Source: Blastocatellia bacterium
Lineage (GTDB): Bacteria > Acidobacteriota > Blastocatellia > UBA7656 > JADIYM01
DNA length: 64,000 nt
Direction: 5' to 3'
Assembly (NCBI GenBank): GCA_021463145.1
Contig: JAJTWZ010000001.1
Coordinates: 186,001-250,000 of the forward strand
Shown piece by piece: positions 45,024 to 55,573 of the stretch (position 1 is the stretch's first letter; each line of letters opens with the position of its first letter). The translations under genes and the position numbers were made by a program. The notes under the pieces are model-generated. The model worked only from the letters and a program-made list of their open reading frames with translations. It was not told the DNA's origin and searched no databases.

Positions 45024-47108
45024 CTACCGACGCGTAATCTCGGCGACGATCTCCTTGGCGCCGTATACCTTCGAGAGTGCCTCGAGTATCAACCGCGAGT
45101 CTACCGACACGGAGCGGTTCTGCGTTCCGTCGTAGATGAACGCCCCGACCAGCGACTGGATATTGCCGTCGAACACAAGACCGACGATCTCGGCATTCTT
45201 GTTGATCACGGGCGAACCCGAGTTCCCGCCGATGATGTCGTGCGTCGAAACGAAGTTGAACGGCGTCGACATCTTGAGCCGCTCCTTCGCCTTCGTCCAC
45301 TTGTCAGGCATCCGATACGGATCCTTGTCGCCAGCCGCCGCCGAACGGGCAAACGCGCCCGAAATAGTCGTGAACGGCGCGACCGGTTTTCCTCCCTCGG
45401 TGTAGCCGGCAACCTTGCCGTAGGAGAGCCGGAGGGTGAACGTGGCGTCCGGATAGAGCTTCTCCCCTTCCACCTCGAAGATCGCCTTGGAGATCTTCGC
45501 GTACGCGGCCCGCTCCGGCCCCACCACTTCGTCCTCGTAGCGCTTCCGCAACGAACGGGATTCCTCATCGACGGCAATCGCCAGTTTGATCATCGGGTCC
45601 GTGGACGCGGCAATTGCCGCCGACCCACCTTCGACCAACGACTTGCGATATGCCGCGTCGCCGAGCTTAGTTCCCTGCACCAGTTCGCGCGCTCGCTCGG
45701 CCGGCGACTTTCCGTCGAGCACGAGCTTGACCGTCGCATCGGATGCCCCCAGAAGCTCCGCCGCCACCGCGAGCGAGTCGGCGAGCTTCGCCTCCTCGTA
45801 TACCGGGTGGACCGGAACCTGCGTAAAGATCCGTTCCTCCAGCGGACCGCGCGCGGCGTCCGAATACTCGCGCAACCGCTCGGCGTTCGGCTTGGCGGAC
45901 TCGGCCGCGAGCCTGACGATGAGACGCGCATACGAGAAGAGCGATGTATTGAACGCCCCGGCGCTGTCGATCATCTTTCGGCGAAGCGCATAGCTCCTGA
46001 ACGAATCCCGCGCCTTCGCGATCGAATCCCAAGCGTCGCCGTAAGCGTCCTTCATTCGCTTGTCGGCGGATACCTTCGCGCGAACGTCGGCCTCGAAAGC
46101 CCGCTTCCGGGCGAGAATCGACTCGTCCCTGAGTCCCTCGAGACGGCCCTTGAGCGCCTTGTAGGAGTTCTGGTAACCGAACAGGTCGTCGTGCGACTGT
46201 CGCTCCTGCTCCTCTCCGAGCGCCCCGTACCTCTTCGCGACGTCAATGCTGCGTTCCAGCATCTTCAGCGAGAGCGGCAGGTCTTCGTCGCGCAGGAACT
46301 CGAGGTGCGCAATCGTGTTGAGCCGCTGTGTCGATCCTGGATGGCCGGACACAAAAGCGAGCTCGCCGGCCTTCGCGCCCTTCCGTGACCACTTGAAGTA
46401 GCTCGGCACCTTCACCGCCGCATCGTTTTCGTACACGCGGAAAAGCGCGATATCGAAACAGTAGCGGGGAAACGTGAAGTTGTCGGGATCGCCGCCGAAA
46501 AACGCGATATCGAACTCGGGCGCGAAGACCAGCCGCACGTCCGTGTACTTCTTGTACCGGTGCAGGCTGTACTTGCCACCCTGATAGAGAACCACCACCT
46601 CGCTGCGAAGTCCCGTGGACGCGACCGACTCCTTCTCGATCTCCGATATCGCCGCTCGCCGGGCCGCGTTTGCAGCCGAGGCGTCAAGTCCGGCCGTCGC
46701 CGCCGCGTTCACGCGATCGGTAACGTCCTCGATACTCATCAGGACATTGAGCTCGAGGTCGGGGACCTTCGCCTCGTCGGCTCGCGTTCGCGCAAGGAAA
46801 CCTTCCTTGTAGAGATTCCGATCTGGCGTGCTCAGCTTGTCCAGCGCATCGGACGCGACGTGATGGTTCGTCATCACGAGTCCGTCGGCCGATATGAACG
46901 AGCCCGACCCGCCGTTGTTGAACCGGACCGATGCAAGGCGGACCTTGTCCAGCCACGGGTCAGTCACCTGAAAGCCGAAACTCTTCTTGATGTCGGCGCG
47001 CGGAACGTTCGAAAACGTCCACATACCTTCGTCGGCGCGTGCTGCCGGAACGGCTCCCACGAAAAAGCTGGCCGCGAGCGCGGCCGTTGCAATGGTCTTA
47101 AGATTCAT
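45024..47108 (-). CDS. S46 family dipeptidyl-peptidase (DPP7/DPP11-like)
   Basis: A 694-aa secreted serine exopeptidase with a signal peptide (MNLKTIATAALAASFFVGAV) and a chymotrypsin-like fold split by a helical domain. TNHHVA near residue 82 gives the His, FDIAFFGGDPDNFTFPRY the Asp region, and GGNSGSPV near 630 the Ser. Family enzymes release dipeptides from peptide N-termini. Whether it prefers hydrophobic (DPP7) or acidic (DPP11) P1 residues cannot be judged. AGAGG supports the start. Confidence 0.92.
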   Translation of the reverse strand: MNLKTIATAALAASFFVGAVPAARADEGMWTFSNVPRADIKKSFGFQVTDPWLDKVRLASVRFNNGGSGSFISADGLVMTNHHVASDALDKLSTPDRNLYKEGFLARTRADEAKVPDLELNVLMSIEDVTDRVNAAATAGLDASAANAARRAAISEIEKESVASTGLRSEVVVLYQGGKYSLHRYKKYTDVRLVFAPEFDIAFFGGDPDNFTFPRYCFDIALFRVYENDAAVKVPSYFKWSRKGAKAGELAFVSGHPGSTQRLNTIAHLEFLRDEDLPLSLKMLERSIDVAKRYGALGEEQERQSHDDLFGYQNSYKALKGRLEGLRDESILARKRAFEADVRAKVSADKRMKDAYGDAWDSIAKARDSFRSYALRRKMIDSAGAFNTSLFSYARLIVRLAAESAKPNAERLREYSDAARGPLEERIFTQVPVHPVYEEAKLADSLAVAAELLGASDATVKLVLDGKSPAERARELVQGTKLGDAAYRKSLVEGGSAAIAASTDPMIKLAIAVDEESRSLRKRYEDEVVGPERAAYAKISKAIFEVEGEKLYPDATFTLRLSYGKVAGYTEGGKPVAPFTTISGAFARSAAAGDKDPYRMPDKWTKAKERLKMSTPFNFVSTHDIIGGNSGSPVINKNAEIVGLVFDGNIQSLVGAFIYDGTQNRSVSVDSRLILEALSKVYGAKEIVAEITRR

Positions 47109-47363
47109 CGGGTACCTCTAGTAATGAGTTCGTCAAGCTACGGAACCTCGGAGCCTACGGGCGCCTTACGGCGGCGTCAAGCGCCCGGTCAGACGCGCCA
47201 CGGCCAACCACCGCCCCGGAGACTGGTTCATTGTTCTCCAGGGTGAAGAACCTGAGGCTTCCGCATTTCGAGGCCCCCTGTTCCACCCGATTGCAATTCC
47301 GGAGAGGCATGCCTACCATTGCGGCGGCTTGGTCACGACCTGCTGCCGGGCCGATCACGCACT

Positions 47364-47999
47364 ATGCCTGGAAAGAGACTCATCGGGATCGGTGACTTCG
47401 TCGAGCGACTCCGCGACTTCGAAGCTGGAGTGATCACGCGCGACAGCGTGCTCGATTTCTGCGAAGGAGTCCAGATCACGGATACCTCGCTCGCACCCTA
47501 CGTTCACTACGACGGGAACTACTACACGCGTAATCTCATCTACCGCGACCACCTGTTCGAAGTAATGGCGATATGCTGGGAGCCCGGCCAGCGGACTGCC
47601 GTACATACGCACAACGGACAGCTCTGCTGGATGCTCACCCAGCGGGGGAACCTTCGCGTGGTGGATTACAAGTGGCTTGGCTGCGACCATCCGGAGAATC
47701 AGAACGTGGTCGACATCGACTGCACCGCAGGTTCGGACCACATCAGGCTCGACCGCATTCGCGAGGCCGACGCGATCGCTGGCGGCCCGGTTCTCACCGC
47801 TGACAAGCTCCAGACCATCCATCAGCTCTTCAACGAAGGCGAGCGTTCGATCAGTATCCACGTCTACTCGAGGCCGATCGATTCGTGCGTGGCCTTCGAC
47901 ATGACGGCCAACCGGTGCTACCGGCGCGAGTTGAGTTACTTCAGCACCGACGGAGAGATCGTCCGCGATCGGAAAGTACTTCCGGTGCTCGGCAGATAG
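47364..47999 (+). CDS. Cysteine dioxygenase-type cupin
   Basis: A 211-aa non-haem iron enzyme. TAVHTHNGQLCWML supplies the HxH ligands and the cysteine that can cross-link to tyrosine in cysteine dioxygenases; SIHVYSRPIDSC gives the third His. It probably oxidises cysteine to cysteine sulfinate; 3-mercaptopropionate dioxygenase is an alternative. Start ATG 47364. No sulfur-metabolism gene is adjacent. Confidence 0.85.
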   Translation: MPGKRLIGIGDFVERLRDFEAGVITRDSVLDFCEGVQITDTSLAPYVHYDGNYYTRNLIYRDHLFEVMAICWEPGQRTAVHTHNGQLCWMLTQRGNLRVVDYKWLGCDHPENQNVVDIDCTAGSDHIRLDRIREADAIAGGPVLTADKLQTIHQLFNEGERSISIHVYSRPIDSCVAFDMTANRCYRRELSYFSTDGEIVRDRKVLPVLGR

Positions 48000-48057
48000 T
48001 GCGGCATTTCCGCATCGAGGCGTCGCGCCGCGGCCGGTGTGCTACACTCGGCGCACG

Positions 48058-49362
48058 ATGATGCTTGGCGTTGATCTGGCGCTTGCAGCCGGAGCCGTCT
48101 TTCTGCTGGTTCTGCTTGCGACGATCGAGACGTCGTATGTGCTGATGAGCGACGTTTCCCTCGCAATGCTTCGGGGTGGCGCGAAGTCCGAGAAGAGACT
48201 CGTCTTTTTCGACGAGCTTATGGAAGACAGGGAGCGATTCCACGACACGCTGCGTGTCGGCATCGACGCACTTTCGCTGGCAATCGCGGTCGTGGCCGTC
48301 GACGTCGTTCGGCGCCTGTCGGTGGGTCGGCCGATCATGCTCGGTTTCGTGGCGGCGCTGGCGATCGTCCTGCTCTGCCGGATGGCGCTTCCCAGACTCA
48401 TCGCTCAGAACGCTCCCGAGAAGGTTCTGCTTCGCCTGCTCCCGGTGTTCCGCCCCTACTTCCGGATCGTGTCGATTCTCGTTGCGCCGTTTACCATCCT
48501 GCTTTCCTCGCTGAGGCGCGCACCGATCGAATCGGCCCGAGTCGAAGCCGGTTCGGAAGATGAACCGACGATGAGCGACATCCAGGCATTGATCGATGTC
48601 GGCGAAGAGGAGGGTATTCTCGAGGAAGCCGAGGGCCAGATGATCCAGTCGATCGTCGAACTGAGCGACACGCGGGTGAGCGAGGTGATGACTCCCCGTC
48701 CTCAGATCGACGCCATTCACGACACAGCTACCGTCCTTGCCGCCCGCGATGTCATGGTCGCTGCCCGCCACTCTCGACTGCCAGTCTTCAGCGAGCAACT
48801 CGACAACATCGAAGGCGTCGTATACGTGCGCGACGTGCTGACCGCCTGGAGCGAGGGGCGGGCCGAAGCCCCGGTGACGGACATAATGCGGCCGGCCTAT
48901 TTCGTGCCGTCGGTGAAGGCCGTTGCCGACCTCCTCGAGGAGATGCGCAAGTCGGCGGTCCAGATCGCGGTTGTCATCGACGAGTACGGCGCCCTTGCAG
49001 GCGTGGTCACGATCGAAGACCTCCTCGAGGAAATCGTCGGCGAGATCGAGGACGAAGACGTCGTCGTGAGCGACGACGCGGCTACGGACGAGTCCGGCGC
49101 GGCGCTCGTCAAAGGCTCGACCGAGATCCGGAAACTTGAACTGCTCTTCGGTACCGAGCTCGAAACTGACGACTTCACTACCGTCGCGGGCCTCGTCATC
49201 AACGAACTGGGCAGGGTGCCGGCTCAGGGTGAGCGAATGGAATTTCGCGGCCTCGAGTTCGAAGTGCTCGAATCGGACGACCGGCGCGTCAAGCTCGTGA
49301 GAGCCCGGCGCGTTTCCGGCAATGATCGCAACGCCGCTCAGGAGGCGACGCCGCACGGATGA
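48058..49362 (+). CDS. CNNM/CorC-like membrane protein with CBS domains
   Basis: A 434-aa protein. Three N-terminal hydrophobic spans (about 5-25, 70-90, 95-115) form a DUF21/CNNM-like part. Tandem CBS domains follow (VSEVMTPRPQIDAI and VTDIMRPAYFVPS), with VIDEYGALAGVVTIEDLLEEIVGEIEDE-type motifs cut here for length. A C-terminal CorC/HlyC domain (TTVAGLVINELGRVP) ends it. The family is linked to Mg2+/Co2+ efflux. It overlaps era by ATGA, a neighbour arrangement common in bacteria. Confidence 0.88.
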   Translation: MMLGVDLALAAGAVFLLVLLATIETSYVLMSDVSLAMLRGGAKSEKRLVFFDELMEDRERFHDTLRVGIDALSLAIAVVAVDVVRRLSVGRPIMLGFVAALAIVLLCRMALPRLIAQNAPEKVLLRLLPVFRPYFRIVSILVAPFTILLSSLRRAPIESARVEAGSEDEPTMSDIQALIDVGEEEGILEEAEGQMIQSIVELSDTRVSEVMTPRPQIDAIHDTATVLAARDVMVAARHSRLPVFSEQLDNIEGVVYVRDVLTAWSEGRAEAPVTDIMRPAYFVPSVKAVADLLEEMRKSAVQIAVVIDEYGALAGVVTIEDLLEEIVGEIEDEDVVVSDDAATDESGAALVKGSTEIRKLELLFGTELETDDFTTVAGLVINELGRVPAQGERMEFRGLEFEVLESDDRRVKLVRARRVSGNDRNAAQEATPHG

Positions 49363-50336
49363 ATGACGACAGAGACAGCCCCGTACTCGACATCGCAGGC
49401 GACGCGCCCGCCAGCGACTCCGAATCGTCGCGAGCGCTCGACACTCCACCCGGGTACCGCTCAGGCTTCATCGCACTCGTTGGCAGGCCGAACGCCGGGA
49501 AATCCACGCTCCTGAACCGGCTGGTCGGCGAGAAAGTCGCGATCGTATCGAACAAGCCGCAGACGACCCGGACCCAGATTCGCGGCGTGCTGTCGCGGCC
49601 TGACGGTCAGGCCATCCTCGTGGACACGCCTGGCATTCACAAGCCGGGATACGCGCTCAATCGCCGGATGATGCAGGTCGTCACGGAAGCCCTGCACAGC
49701 GTCGACCTGATCCTACTTCTCGTCGACGCGGAGTCCCGGCCCGGTGCGGGTGACCGCTTCACCCTCGACATGGTCGCCGGTGCCGGGAAACCGGTGATGC
49801 TCGTGCTCACCAAGGTCGATCGTGTTCGGCGCAAGACTGACCTGTTCAAGATCATCGAGTCACGCTCGGCCGCGCACCCGTTCGAGGAGATCGTCCCAGT
49901 CTCGTCCAAGACCGGCGTGAACATCGACCGGCTCGCCGATCTGATTTTTGCCCGGCTTCCCGAAGGACCGAAGTACTTCCCGGACGACGAATACACCGAT
50001 CAGCCGATGCGCCTGCTGGCCGCGGAACTCGTGCGCGAACAGATTCTTCACGCCACCGGAGAAGAACTCCCATACGTGACAGCCGTCATCGTCGAGCGCT
50101 GGGAAGAGGCCGAGGCGCTGTCGAAGATCTACTGTCTGATACTCGTGGAGCGAAGTTCGCAGCGCGGCATTATCGTCGGCAAGGGCGGCCTTCAGCTGAA
50201 GGACATCGGTTCGAGGGCCCGCGCCGAGATAGAGACGATTCTCGGCAGGAAGGTCTTCCTGCAGCTCCACGTCGCCGTGCGCGAACACTGGCGAAACGAC
50301 GAACGAGCCCTCGACGAAATGGGGTTAGAGGGATGA
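49359..50336 (+). CDS. era: GTPase Era
   Basis: A 325-aa essential GTPase for 16S rRNA maturation and 30S assembly. GRPNAGKS (P-loop), a DTPG motif (VDTPGIHKP), TKVD and the KH domain (RGIIVGKGGLQLKDIG) are all present. About 30 extra residues precede the usual start; ATG 49359 overlaps the preceding stop as ATGA, which supports it. Second gene of the operon CNNM-era-prmA-rsmE. Confidence 0.96.
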   Translation: MNDDRDSPVLDIAGDAPASDSESSRALDTPPGYRSGFIALVGRPNAGKSTLLNRLVGEKVAIVSNKPQTTRTQIRGVLSRPDGQAILVDTPGIHKPGYALNRRMMQVVTEALHSVDLILLLVDAESRPGAGDRFTLDMVAGAGKPVMLVLTKVDRVRRKTDLFKIIESRSAAHPFEEIVPVSSKTGVNIDRLADLIFARLPEGPKYFPDDEYTDQPMRLLAAELVREQILHATGEELPYVTAVIVERWEEAEALSKIYCLILVERSSQRGIIVGKGGLQLKDIGSRARAEIETILGRKVFLQLHVAVREHWRNDERALDEMGLEG

Positions 50337-50343
50337 TCCGGCG

Positions 50344-51234
50344 ATGAGCGAATCCGCGCCGCGTACCGAATGGCCGTACGTCGAGGTCGACGCGGCTGCC
50401 AGCGACGCCGAAAACGTTGCGTCGGCCCTCATCGACTGTGGATCGACCGGAGTCGAAGAGCGACCGGCGGCACACGGAGCGGTGAAGGTCGTCGCGTGGT
50501 TTTCCGCAACTCCGGACATCGCGGATCTGGCGCGATCGCTTGCGTCGGCCCCTGGGCTGCCAGCCGAAGTCGCTCGGGCTGCCGCGTCCTCCCTTCGAGC
50601 CGGTTCGACGCCGGACGACGACTGGCTGCGTCTCTGGAAGCGTGGGTTCGAGCCGACCGCGGTTGGCAGGCGCCTGCTCGTGTTCCCGTCCTGGAAGCGC
50701 GAAGAAGCGATGAGCGTCCCCGATCGGGTGCGGATCGAAGTGGATCCCGGAATGGCATTCGGAACCGGCACTCACGAAACGACGAGACTCTGCATGGAAT
50801 GGCTGGACGCCAACTGGCGGGGCGGGAGCCTTTTCGACGTCGGCACGGGAACCGGTCTGCTCGCAATCGCCGCCGTGATGCTCGCTCCGCGTACCAGAGC
50901 CGTCGCCTGCGACGTGGACCCGGTCGCAATCGACGTTGCGCGCGAAAACGCCCTGCGCAATGGACTGGGTGAGGTCATCGACTTTCGCGTCTCTGGGCCG
51001 GACGCAGTCGGCGGCTCGTTCGACCTCGTGCTCGCCAATCTCACTGCGGACGTCATCCTTCAGGTTCGCGACGCGCTCGTCGCGCGCACGCGGCCGGGCG
51101 GAATGCTCGTACTCTCGGGCGTCCTGGTCGAACAGGCCGAAGGTCTCGTCGCCGAGCTGGCGCCGGCCGGACTCGAACTCGACTGGCGCTCCGACGCTGG
51201 CGAGTGGACTGGCCTGGCGATGCGAAGGCCGTGA
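50344..51234 (+). CDS. prmA: Ribosomal protein L11 methyltransferase
   Basis: A 296-aa SAM enzyme that methylates L11. DPGMAFGTGTHETTRL near residue 136, DVGTGTGLLAIAAV for SAM, and LANLTADVI near 230 are the PrmA signatures. It follows era by seven bases and overlaps rsmE by GTGA. Complete and normal in length. Confidence 0.94.
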   Translation: MSESAPRTEWPYVEVDAAASDAENVASALIDCGSTGVEERPAAHGAVKVVAWFSATPDIADLARSLASAPGLPAEVARAAASSLRAGSTPDDDWLRLWKRGFEPTAVGRRLLVFPSWKREEAMSVPDRVRIEVDPGMAFGTGTHETTRLCMEWLDANWRGGSLFDVGTGTGLLAIAAVMLAPRTRAVACDVDPVAIDVARENALRNGLGEVIDFRVSGPDAVGGSFDLVLANLTADVILQVRDALVARTRPGGMLVLSGVLVEQAEGLVAELAPAGLELDWRSDAGEWTGLAMRRP

Positions 51235-51968
51235 CGGAGCGCCGATTTTACGTCGCTCCCGCCGACGTCGCCGCTGCACATCTCACCCTGCGCGAGGATG
51301 AGGCTCACCACGCCAGGCGCGTGCTCAGATTGCGAGCCGGCGCCGCCGTCACCTGCTTCGACGGCGAAGGCCGGGGGTGGCACGGCCGGATCGATCGTTA
51401 CTCTGGCGACCTTGCCTTCGTTACAGTGGAGTGCACCGTCGCCCCGGAACCTGTTCTGCGGCCGGCCTTGACGCTCGCCCAATCGATCGTGAAGGGCGAC
51501 CGGATGGACGTCATCGTCCAGAAAGCAACCGAGCTTGGCGTGAACCGCGTGATTCCCATCGCCGCCGATCGATGCGACGTTCGCCTGGAGACGGACCGGA
51601 CGGCGAGGCGAGCACAGCGCTGGAGACGAATCGCGGTGGAGGCCGCCAGACAGTCCGAGCGTCTATCCGTGCCGGCAATTGGAGAACCGGTCGGATTGCA
51701 ACGGCTGATCTCGGAGGCCCGTTGCCCCGTCCTTGCTCTGGTTGAGCGCGAGGCGAGGCCTGTCCGTGAAGTACTGGGAACGATCGGAAGCCCGGACGAG
51801 CTGGTGATTGCCATAGGACCCGAAGGCGGATGGTCCGAGGAGGAGCGCCGGTATTTCGCGTCGTCCAACGTGCCGTGCGTCTCGCTTGGCGCGGGGATCC
51901 TGCGTACCGAGACTGCCGCCATCGCAGGCATTTCGATCGTCCGATACGCGCTTTCCAACCGGGCGTGA
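51231..51968 (+). CDS. rsmE: 16S rRNA (uracil-1498-N3)-methyltransferase
   Basis: A 245-aa SPOUT enzyme that methylates U1498 of 16S rRNA. EDEAHHARRVLRLRAG at the N-terminus, KATELGVNRVIPI, and the C-terminal knot IAIGPEGGWSEEE and LGAGILRTETAA are clear. GTG 51231 overlaps the prmA stop as GTGA. The prmA-rsmE pair is a common bacterial arrangement. It ends convergently near the lipoprotein gene. Confidence 0.94.
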   Translation: MTERRFYVAPADVAAAHLTLREDEAHHARRVLRLRAGAAVTCFDGEGRGWHGRIDRYSGDLAFVTVECTVAPEPVLRPALTLAQSIVKGDRMDVIVQKATELGVNRVIPIAADRCDVRLETDRTARRAQRWRRIAVEAARQSERLSVPAIGEPVGLQRLISEARCPVLALVEREARPVREVLGTIGSPDELVIAIGPEGGWSEEERRYFASSNVPCVSLGAGILRTETAAIAGISIVRYALSNRA

Positions 51969-52041
51969 AAACAGGAACCCTGGCACGCGTACGAGCCGCT
52001 ACGACGAACCGAAGGCCGGGGCCGAATGGTGAGGAGCGCCT

Positions 52042-52521
52042 CTATTTGCGATTCGACGCGGCTGGCGCCTGCTGAGCCGGTGCCGGATCGGCACCGGGAC
52101 CGTCGATGTCCTTGCCTAGCTTCCTGGCTGCATCGGCAATCTGGTCAGCGGTCCAGTCCATTGCGTGCTCGATAGCGGCCGGGTCGCCGAGCCGATACAC
52201 CTTGCCATCGCGCATCACTACACGGATGACTTTCGTAGATCCGTCCTTCACGCGCTTGGTGACTTTCTTGACCGCGCCAGACTCCCAGCGGCGCACCGAC
52301 ACCTCGTCTCCATTCTCCAACTGACGGACGACGATTCGCGATCCATCAGGTCCGGCTTCGTCTTTGAGAATCTTCGGCTCGACCTTCGCCGTATCGCGAT
52401 TGGTCGAACCAAGGTTGCCGTTCGACGGCGATGCGGGGCTCGCTGGGCCCGAACCGCCGCATCCGACGGCCGCAAAGGCCGCAAAGAGCAAGGCCGCAAC
52501 TAGTGTGTTTCGAATATTCAT
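52042..52521 (-). CDS. Putative lipoprotein (159 aa)
   Basis: The N-terminus ends in AAFAAVGC, a lipobox with Cys21 as the acylation site, followed by a Gly/Ser/Pro linker. The mature part has charged strands (SRIVVRQLENGDEVSVRRWESG, shortened by hydrophobic repeats) and an Ala/Pro-rich tail. No family recognised. It lies 31 bases after ddl and ends the long minus-strand run. Its job in the envelope is unknown. Confidence 0.75.
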   Translation of the reverse strand: MNIRNTLVAALLFAAFAAVGCGGSGPASPASPSNGNLGSTNRDTAKVEPKILKDEAGPDGSRIVVRQLENGDEVSVRRWESGAVKKVTKRVKDGSTKVIRVVMRDGKVYRLGDPAAIEHAMDWTADQIADAARKLGKDIDGPGADPAPAQQAPAASNRK

Positions 52522-52552
52522 CAGTGCTTTTTCCCTTCCGGTTGTTCCAGAC

Positions 52553-53659
52553 TCATCCGACGGATCGCTCGGAGCGAGCAGTTTCCTTATGCCGGTCGAA
52601 GGCCAGTTCGATCAGCCGGTCGATCAGTTGACCGTAAGTCAATCCCGAGGCCTCCCACAGCTTCGGATACATTGAAATCTTGGTGAATCCCGGCATCGTG
52701 TTGATCTCGTTGACGAACACGCGGCCGGTCTCACGCTCGACGAAGAAGTCGACACGGCCGAGACCCGCCGCATCGACGGCAAGGAACGCCCGAACGGCGA
52801 GATCGCGGATGATCGCGGCCTGATCGTCTTCGAGCGCCGCGGGAATCGCGTACTCGGCAACATCGCTCACGTACTTCGTGGCGTAGTCGTAGAAGTCGGC
52901 GTGCGGAATGATCTCGCCGGGCACACTCGCCGAAGGTGCGTCGTTTCCAAGGACCGCAACCTCTATCTCTCGAGCATCGATTCCCTGCTCGACGACTATC
53001 CGGCGGTCGAAGCGCGCGGCCTCGTCGATCGCAGCGCCGAGCGACGTGCGGTCGACCGCCTTTGTGATACCCACCGATGACCCGAGATTCGCGGGCTTGG
53101 CGAACACCGTATATCCCAGTTCGCGGCCGATGCCATCGAGCACGGTCTCGCGATCCGCCTCCCATTGGGTCCGTGTGAAATGAACGAAGGGAACGATCGG
53201 AAGTCCGGCATCGCGAAACAGCATCTTCATGACGATCTTGTCCATGCCCGCCGCCGAGCCCAGGACGCCGCTGCCGACATACGGCAAACCTGCGAGTTCG
53301 AGAAGTCCCTGGATCGTGCCGTCTTCGCCATATGTGCCGTGGAGCACCGGAAAGACCACGTCGAGCCGGCCGAGAGCAATCGGCCCTGGCCCGTGGTCCA
53401 GACGCACCAATTCACCCCTCGTCGGATCGCCGACGATGGCCACGTCGGTGTCGCCCTCGTCGATTACGGCTTGTGGGAGGAGTTGCGTCGCGTCCGAAGA
53501 AGCAAGCCACCTTCCCTGTTTCGTGATTGCGATCGGCACGATGTCGTATCGCTCCCGGTCCATCGCGTCTATCACCGACTTTGCCGACCTCAGAGAGACT
53601 TCGTGCTCACCTGACCGCCCTCCGAACATGACGCCGACACGGATCTTCGAACTGGTCAC
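52553..53659 (-). CDS. ddl: D-alanine--D-alanine ligase
   Basis: A 368-aa ATP-grasp ligase that makes the D-Ala-D-Ala end of peptidoglycan stems. GTG 53659 follows AAGGAG and gives the usual start [49 protein letters not shown] and [11 protein letters not shown] are the substrate and metal motifs. A longer frame upstream is not needed. Tyr in place of Phe near the active site would affect vancomycin-type specificity, but I cannot judge it. Confidence 0.94.
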   Translation of the reverse strand: MTSSKIRVGVMFGGRSGEHEVSLRSAKSVIDAMDRERYDIVPIAITKQGRWLASSDATQLLPQAVIDEGDTDVAIVGDPTRGELVRLDHGPGPIALGRLDVVFPVLHGTYGEDGTIQGLLELAGLPYVGSGVLGSAAGMDKIVMKMLFRDAGLPIVPFVHFTRTQWEADRETVLDGIGRELGYTVFAKPANLGSSVGITKAVDRTSLGAAIDEAARFDRRIVVEQGIDAREIEVAVLGNDAPSASVPGEIIPHADFYDYATKYVSDVAEYAIPAALEDDQAAIIRDLAVRAFLAVDAAGLGRVDFFVERETGRVFVNEINTMPGFTKISMYPKLWEASGLTYGQLIDRLIELAFDRHKETARSERSVG

Positions 53660-53699
53660 TTGCGCTCCTTGGATCTTCGAGAATCTACAGTCGGGCAAT

Positions 53700-54611
53700 T
53701 CAGAGGATGCTCTTGCCAAGAGCCGAGAGAAGCAGTTCGACGCCGACCTCGGCACTCTGGTTGCGCACGTCGAAAATCGGGTTCAGCTCGGCGTACTCAA
53801 GAGACAGCATCCCGCCGTGGTCGGCCACTCGCTCCATTGCGAGGTGGCTTTCCCGATACGTTGCACCCCCCGGCACGGGTGTGCCGACACCGGGAGCGAA
53901 ACGCGGATCGATGAAGTCGACGTCAAGGGTCACGTGGTAGCCCGCCGTGCCATTCGACGCAATCTCGAGCGCTTCGTCCATTATCGAATTCATCCCCCGC
54001 TCGTCCATCTCGCGAGCAGAGAACGCGCGAACGCCGAGCTCCCTGATGAGCGCGCGCTCTCCCGGATCGATGTCGCGAATGCCGATCAGGGCGACGTTGC
54101 GCGGGTCGATCTTGGGCGCGAACCCGCCGATTTCGACCAGTTCCTTAGGACCACGCCCCATCAGGCACGCGAGCGGCATGCCGTGAATGTTGCCGGAGAT
54201 CGTCGAGTCGGGCGTGTTCATGTCGGCGTGCGCATCGAACCAGACCACGCCAATGCGTTCGCCGCGGTCGTGATGGTGCATCGCCACGCCCGAGGCGCTG
54301 CCGATGGCAATCGAATGATCGCCGCCAAGGACGAGCGGCATTCCCCCACCGTCGAGTGCCTCCCTGGTCTTGTTGGCCAGACGCACCGACGCGCCTGCAA
54401 TCTCGTCGAGGTAGCGCGCCTTGCTGTTCTCGCTGTCGAGTCGCTCGACCAGTTCGACGAAGATGTTGCCTTCGTCCGTCACGGGATATCCCAGTTCCGC
54501 GACCTTTGCTCCGAGTCCTGCGACGCGCAAAGCCGACGGACCGATGTCAACTCCCCGCCGGCCTGCGCCGAGATCCATTGGAACGCCGATTATATGGATG
54601 TGCTTCTTCAT
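53700..54611 (-). CDS. rocF: Arginase
   Basis: A 303-aa ureohydrolase that splits arginine into ornithine and urea. [20 protein letters not shown] and SLDVDFIDP-type (here TLDVDFIDP) are the manganese-binding motifs, and the start [20 protein letters not shown] is typical of true arginases rather than agmatinases. It lies between the DDAH-like gene and ddl with gaps of 56 and 40 bases, so it probably shares their transcript. Confidence 0.93.
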   Translation of the reverse strand: MKKHIHIIGVPMDLGAGRRGVDIGPSALRVAGLGAKVAELGYPVTDEGNIFVELVERLDSENSKARYLDEIAGASVRLANKTREALDGGGMPLVLGGDHSIAIGSASGVAMHHHDRGERIGVVWFDAHADMNTPDSTISGNIHGMPLACLMGRGPKELVEIGGFAPKIDPRNVALIGIRDIDPGERALIRELGVRAFSAREMDERGMNSIMDEALEIASNGTAGYHVTLDVDFIDPRFAPGVGTPVPGGATYRESHLAMERVADHGGMLSLEYAELNPIFDVRNQSAEVGVELLLSALGKSIL

Positions 54612-54667
54612 TTTGGGAACAGTGCCTTTGACCGATCGCAGGCTCGCGCCCGCTGCGCGGAGATCCT

Positions 54668-55573
54668 TCAGTACACCATCATCTTCATACAGAAGACCGA
54701 GCCGCCACTCTTGATGAACTCGCCCGTCTCGACTTCGACGATGTCGAACCCATTGGCTCGGAGTGCGGCCACGACCTCGGGCGAGCCGGACTGAATAACC
54801 ACGGTCCTTCCGTCGAGAACGTGCGCGTTACATGCGAAACCCGATGTCGCCTCCGGTTCCGACGCCTCGATCACGCGATCGAATCCACGCCGGATCAGCG
54901 CCATGCCCTCATCCGAGAACGCGGCCGGATAGACGAGAACCGCGTCTTCGGAGAGAGCGCAGAACGCCGTGTCGAGGTGGTAGAAGCTCGGGTGCACGAG
55001 TTCGAGCACCACGACCGGCGTTTCTATCAATTCAGAAAGCGCCTCGTACGCCTCTACTGCCGTACGCTGGCCGTAGCCACCCCAGAGAAGCCGCCGGCCC
55101 GGATGCCATATTGCATCGCCCTGTCCCTCGAAGTACGGGACCGACTCGGGCAACTCCAGAATTCTGTACCCACGTTCTTCGAACCAGGCGCGAATTGCGG
55201 GAACTTCGCGACGGCGCGACGGATGGCGCATGTGGCTGGGCACGACGTAGGGACGGCCGTCGTCGCCCATTCCCGGCAGCACCTGGTTTGCCGCGAAGAC
55301 CATGTCCTCGCACCCCTCGACGCCGGGCAGTGTCAGCACCTCATGGCCTGCCGATTCGAATGCCCGAGCCAGTGCGTCCCATTGTTCACGCGCTTTCAAC
55401 CGGTCGACGCTTCCGATGTTGCCGTGCATGAATGCGTTCTTCACGTCGACGACATCGAAATAGTCGGGCGTACACATAAGAATGTGCCGCGGCTCCACCC
55501 GCGATTCGAGCGGCCCCTCCCCCAGCAGCGACTCCAGCTCGGCCGTCGTTCGAATGACGCGGGCAGGAGTCAC
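54668..55573 (-). CDS. DDAH / arginine deiminase-family amidinohydrolase
   Basis: A 301-aa guanidine-modifying enzyme. GTG 55573 overlaps the upstream stop as GTGA, which fixes the start. CEDMVFAANQVL near residue 82, GQGDAIWHPG near 153, HPSFYHLDTAFC near 205 and the C-terminal SGGSVFCMKM with the catalytic Cys match dimethylarginine dimethylaminohydrolases. Related enzymes hydrolyse arginine or other guanidines to citrulline or ureido products. The arginase next to it suggests arginine or a derivative as substrate. Confidence 0.85.
   Translation of the reverse strand: MTPARVIRTTAELESLLGEGPLESRVEPRHILMCTPDYFDVVDVKNAFMHGNIGSVDRLKAREQWDALARAFESAGHEVLTLPGVEGCEDMVFAANQVLPGMGDDGRPYVVPSHMRHPSRRREVPAIRAWFEERGYRILELPESVPYFEGQGDAIWHPGRRLLWGGYGQRTAVEAYEALSELIETPVVVLELVHPSFYHLDTAFCALSEDAVLVYPAAFSDEGMALIRRGFDRVIEASEPEATSGFACNAHVLDGRTVVIQSGSPEVVAALRANGFDIVEVETGEFIKSGGSVFCMKMMVY

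Noticed and set aside
44422-45300. A 292-codon minus-strand frame over the post-aconitase interval
   Set aside because: It crosses two strong hairpins and overlaps the S46 peptidase gene; no family features.
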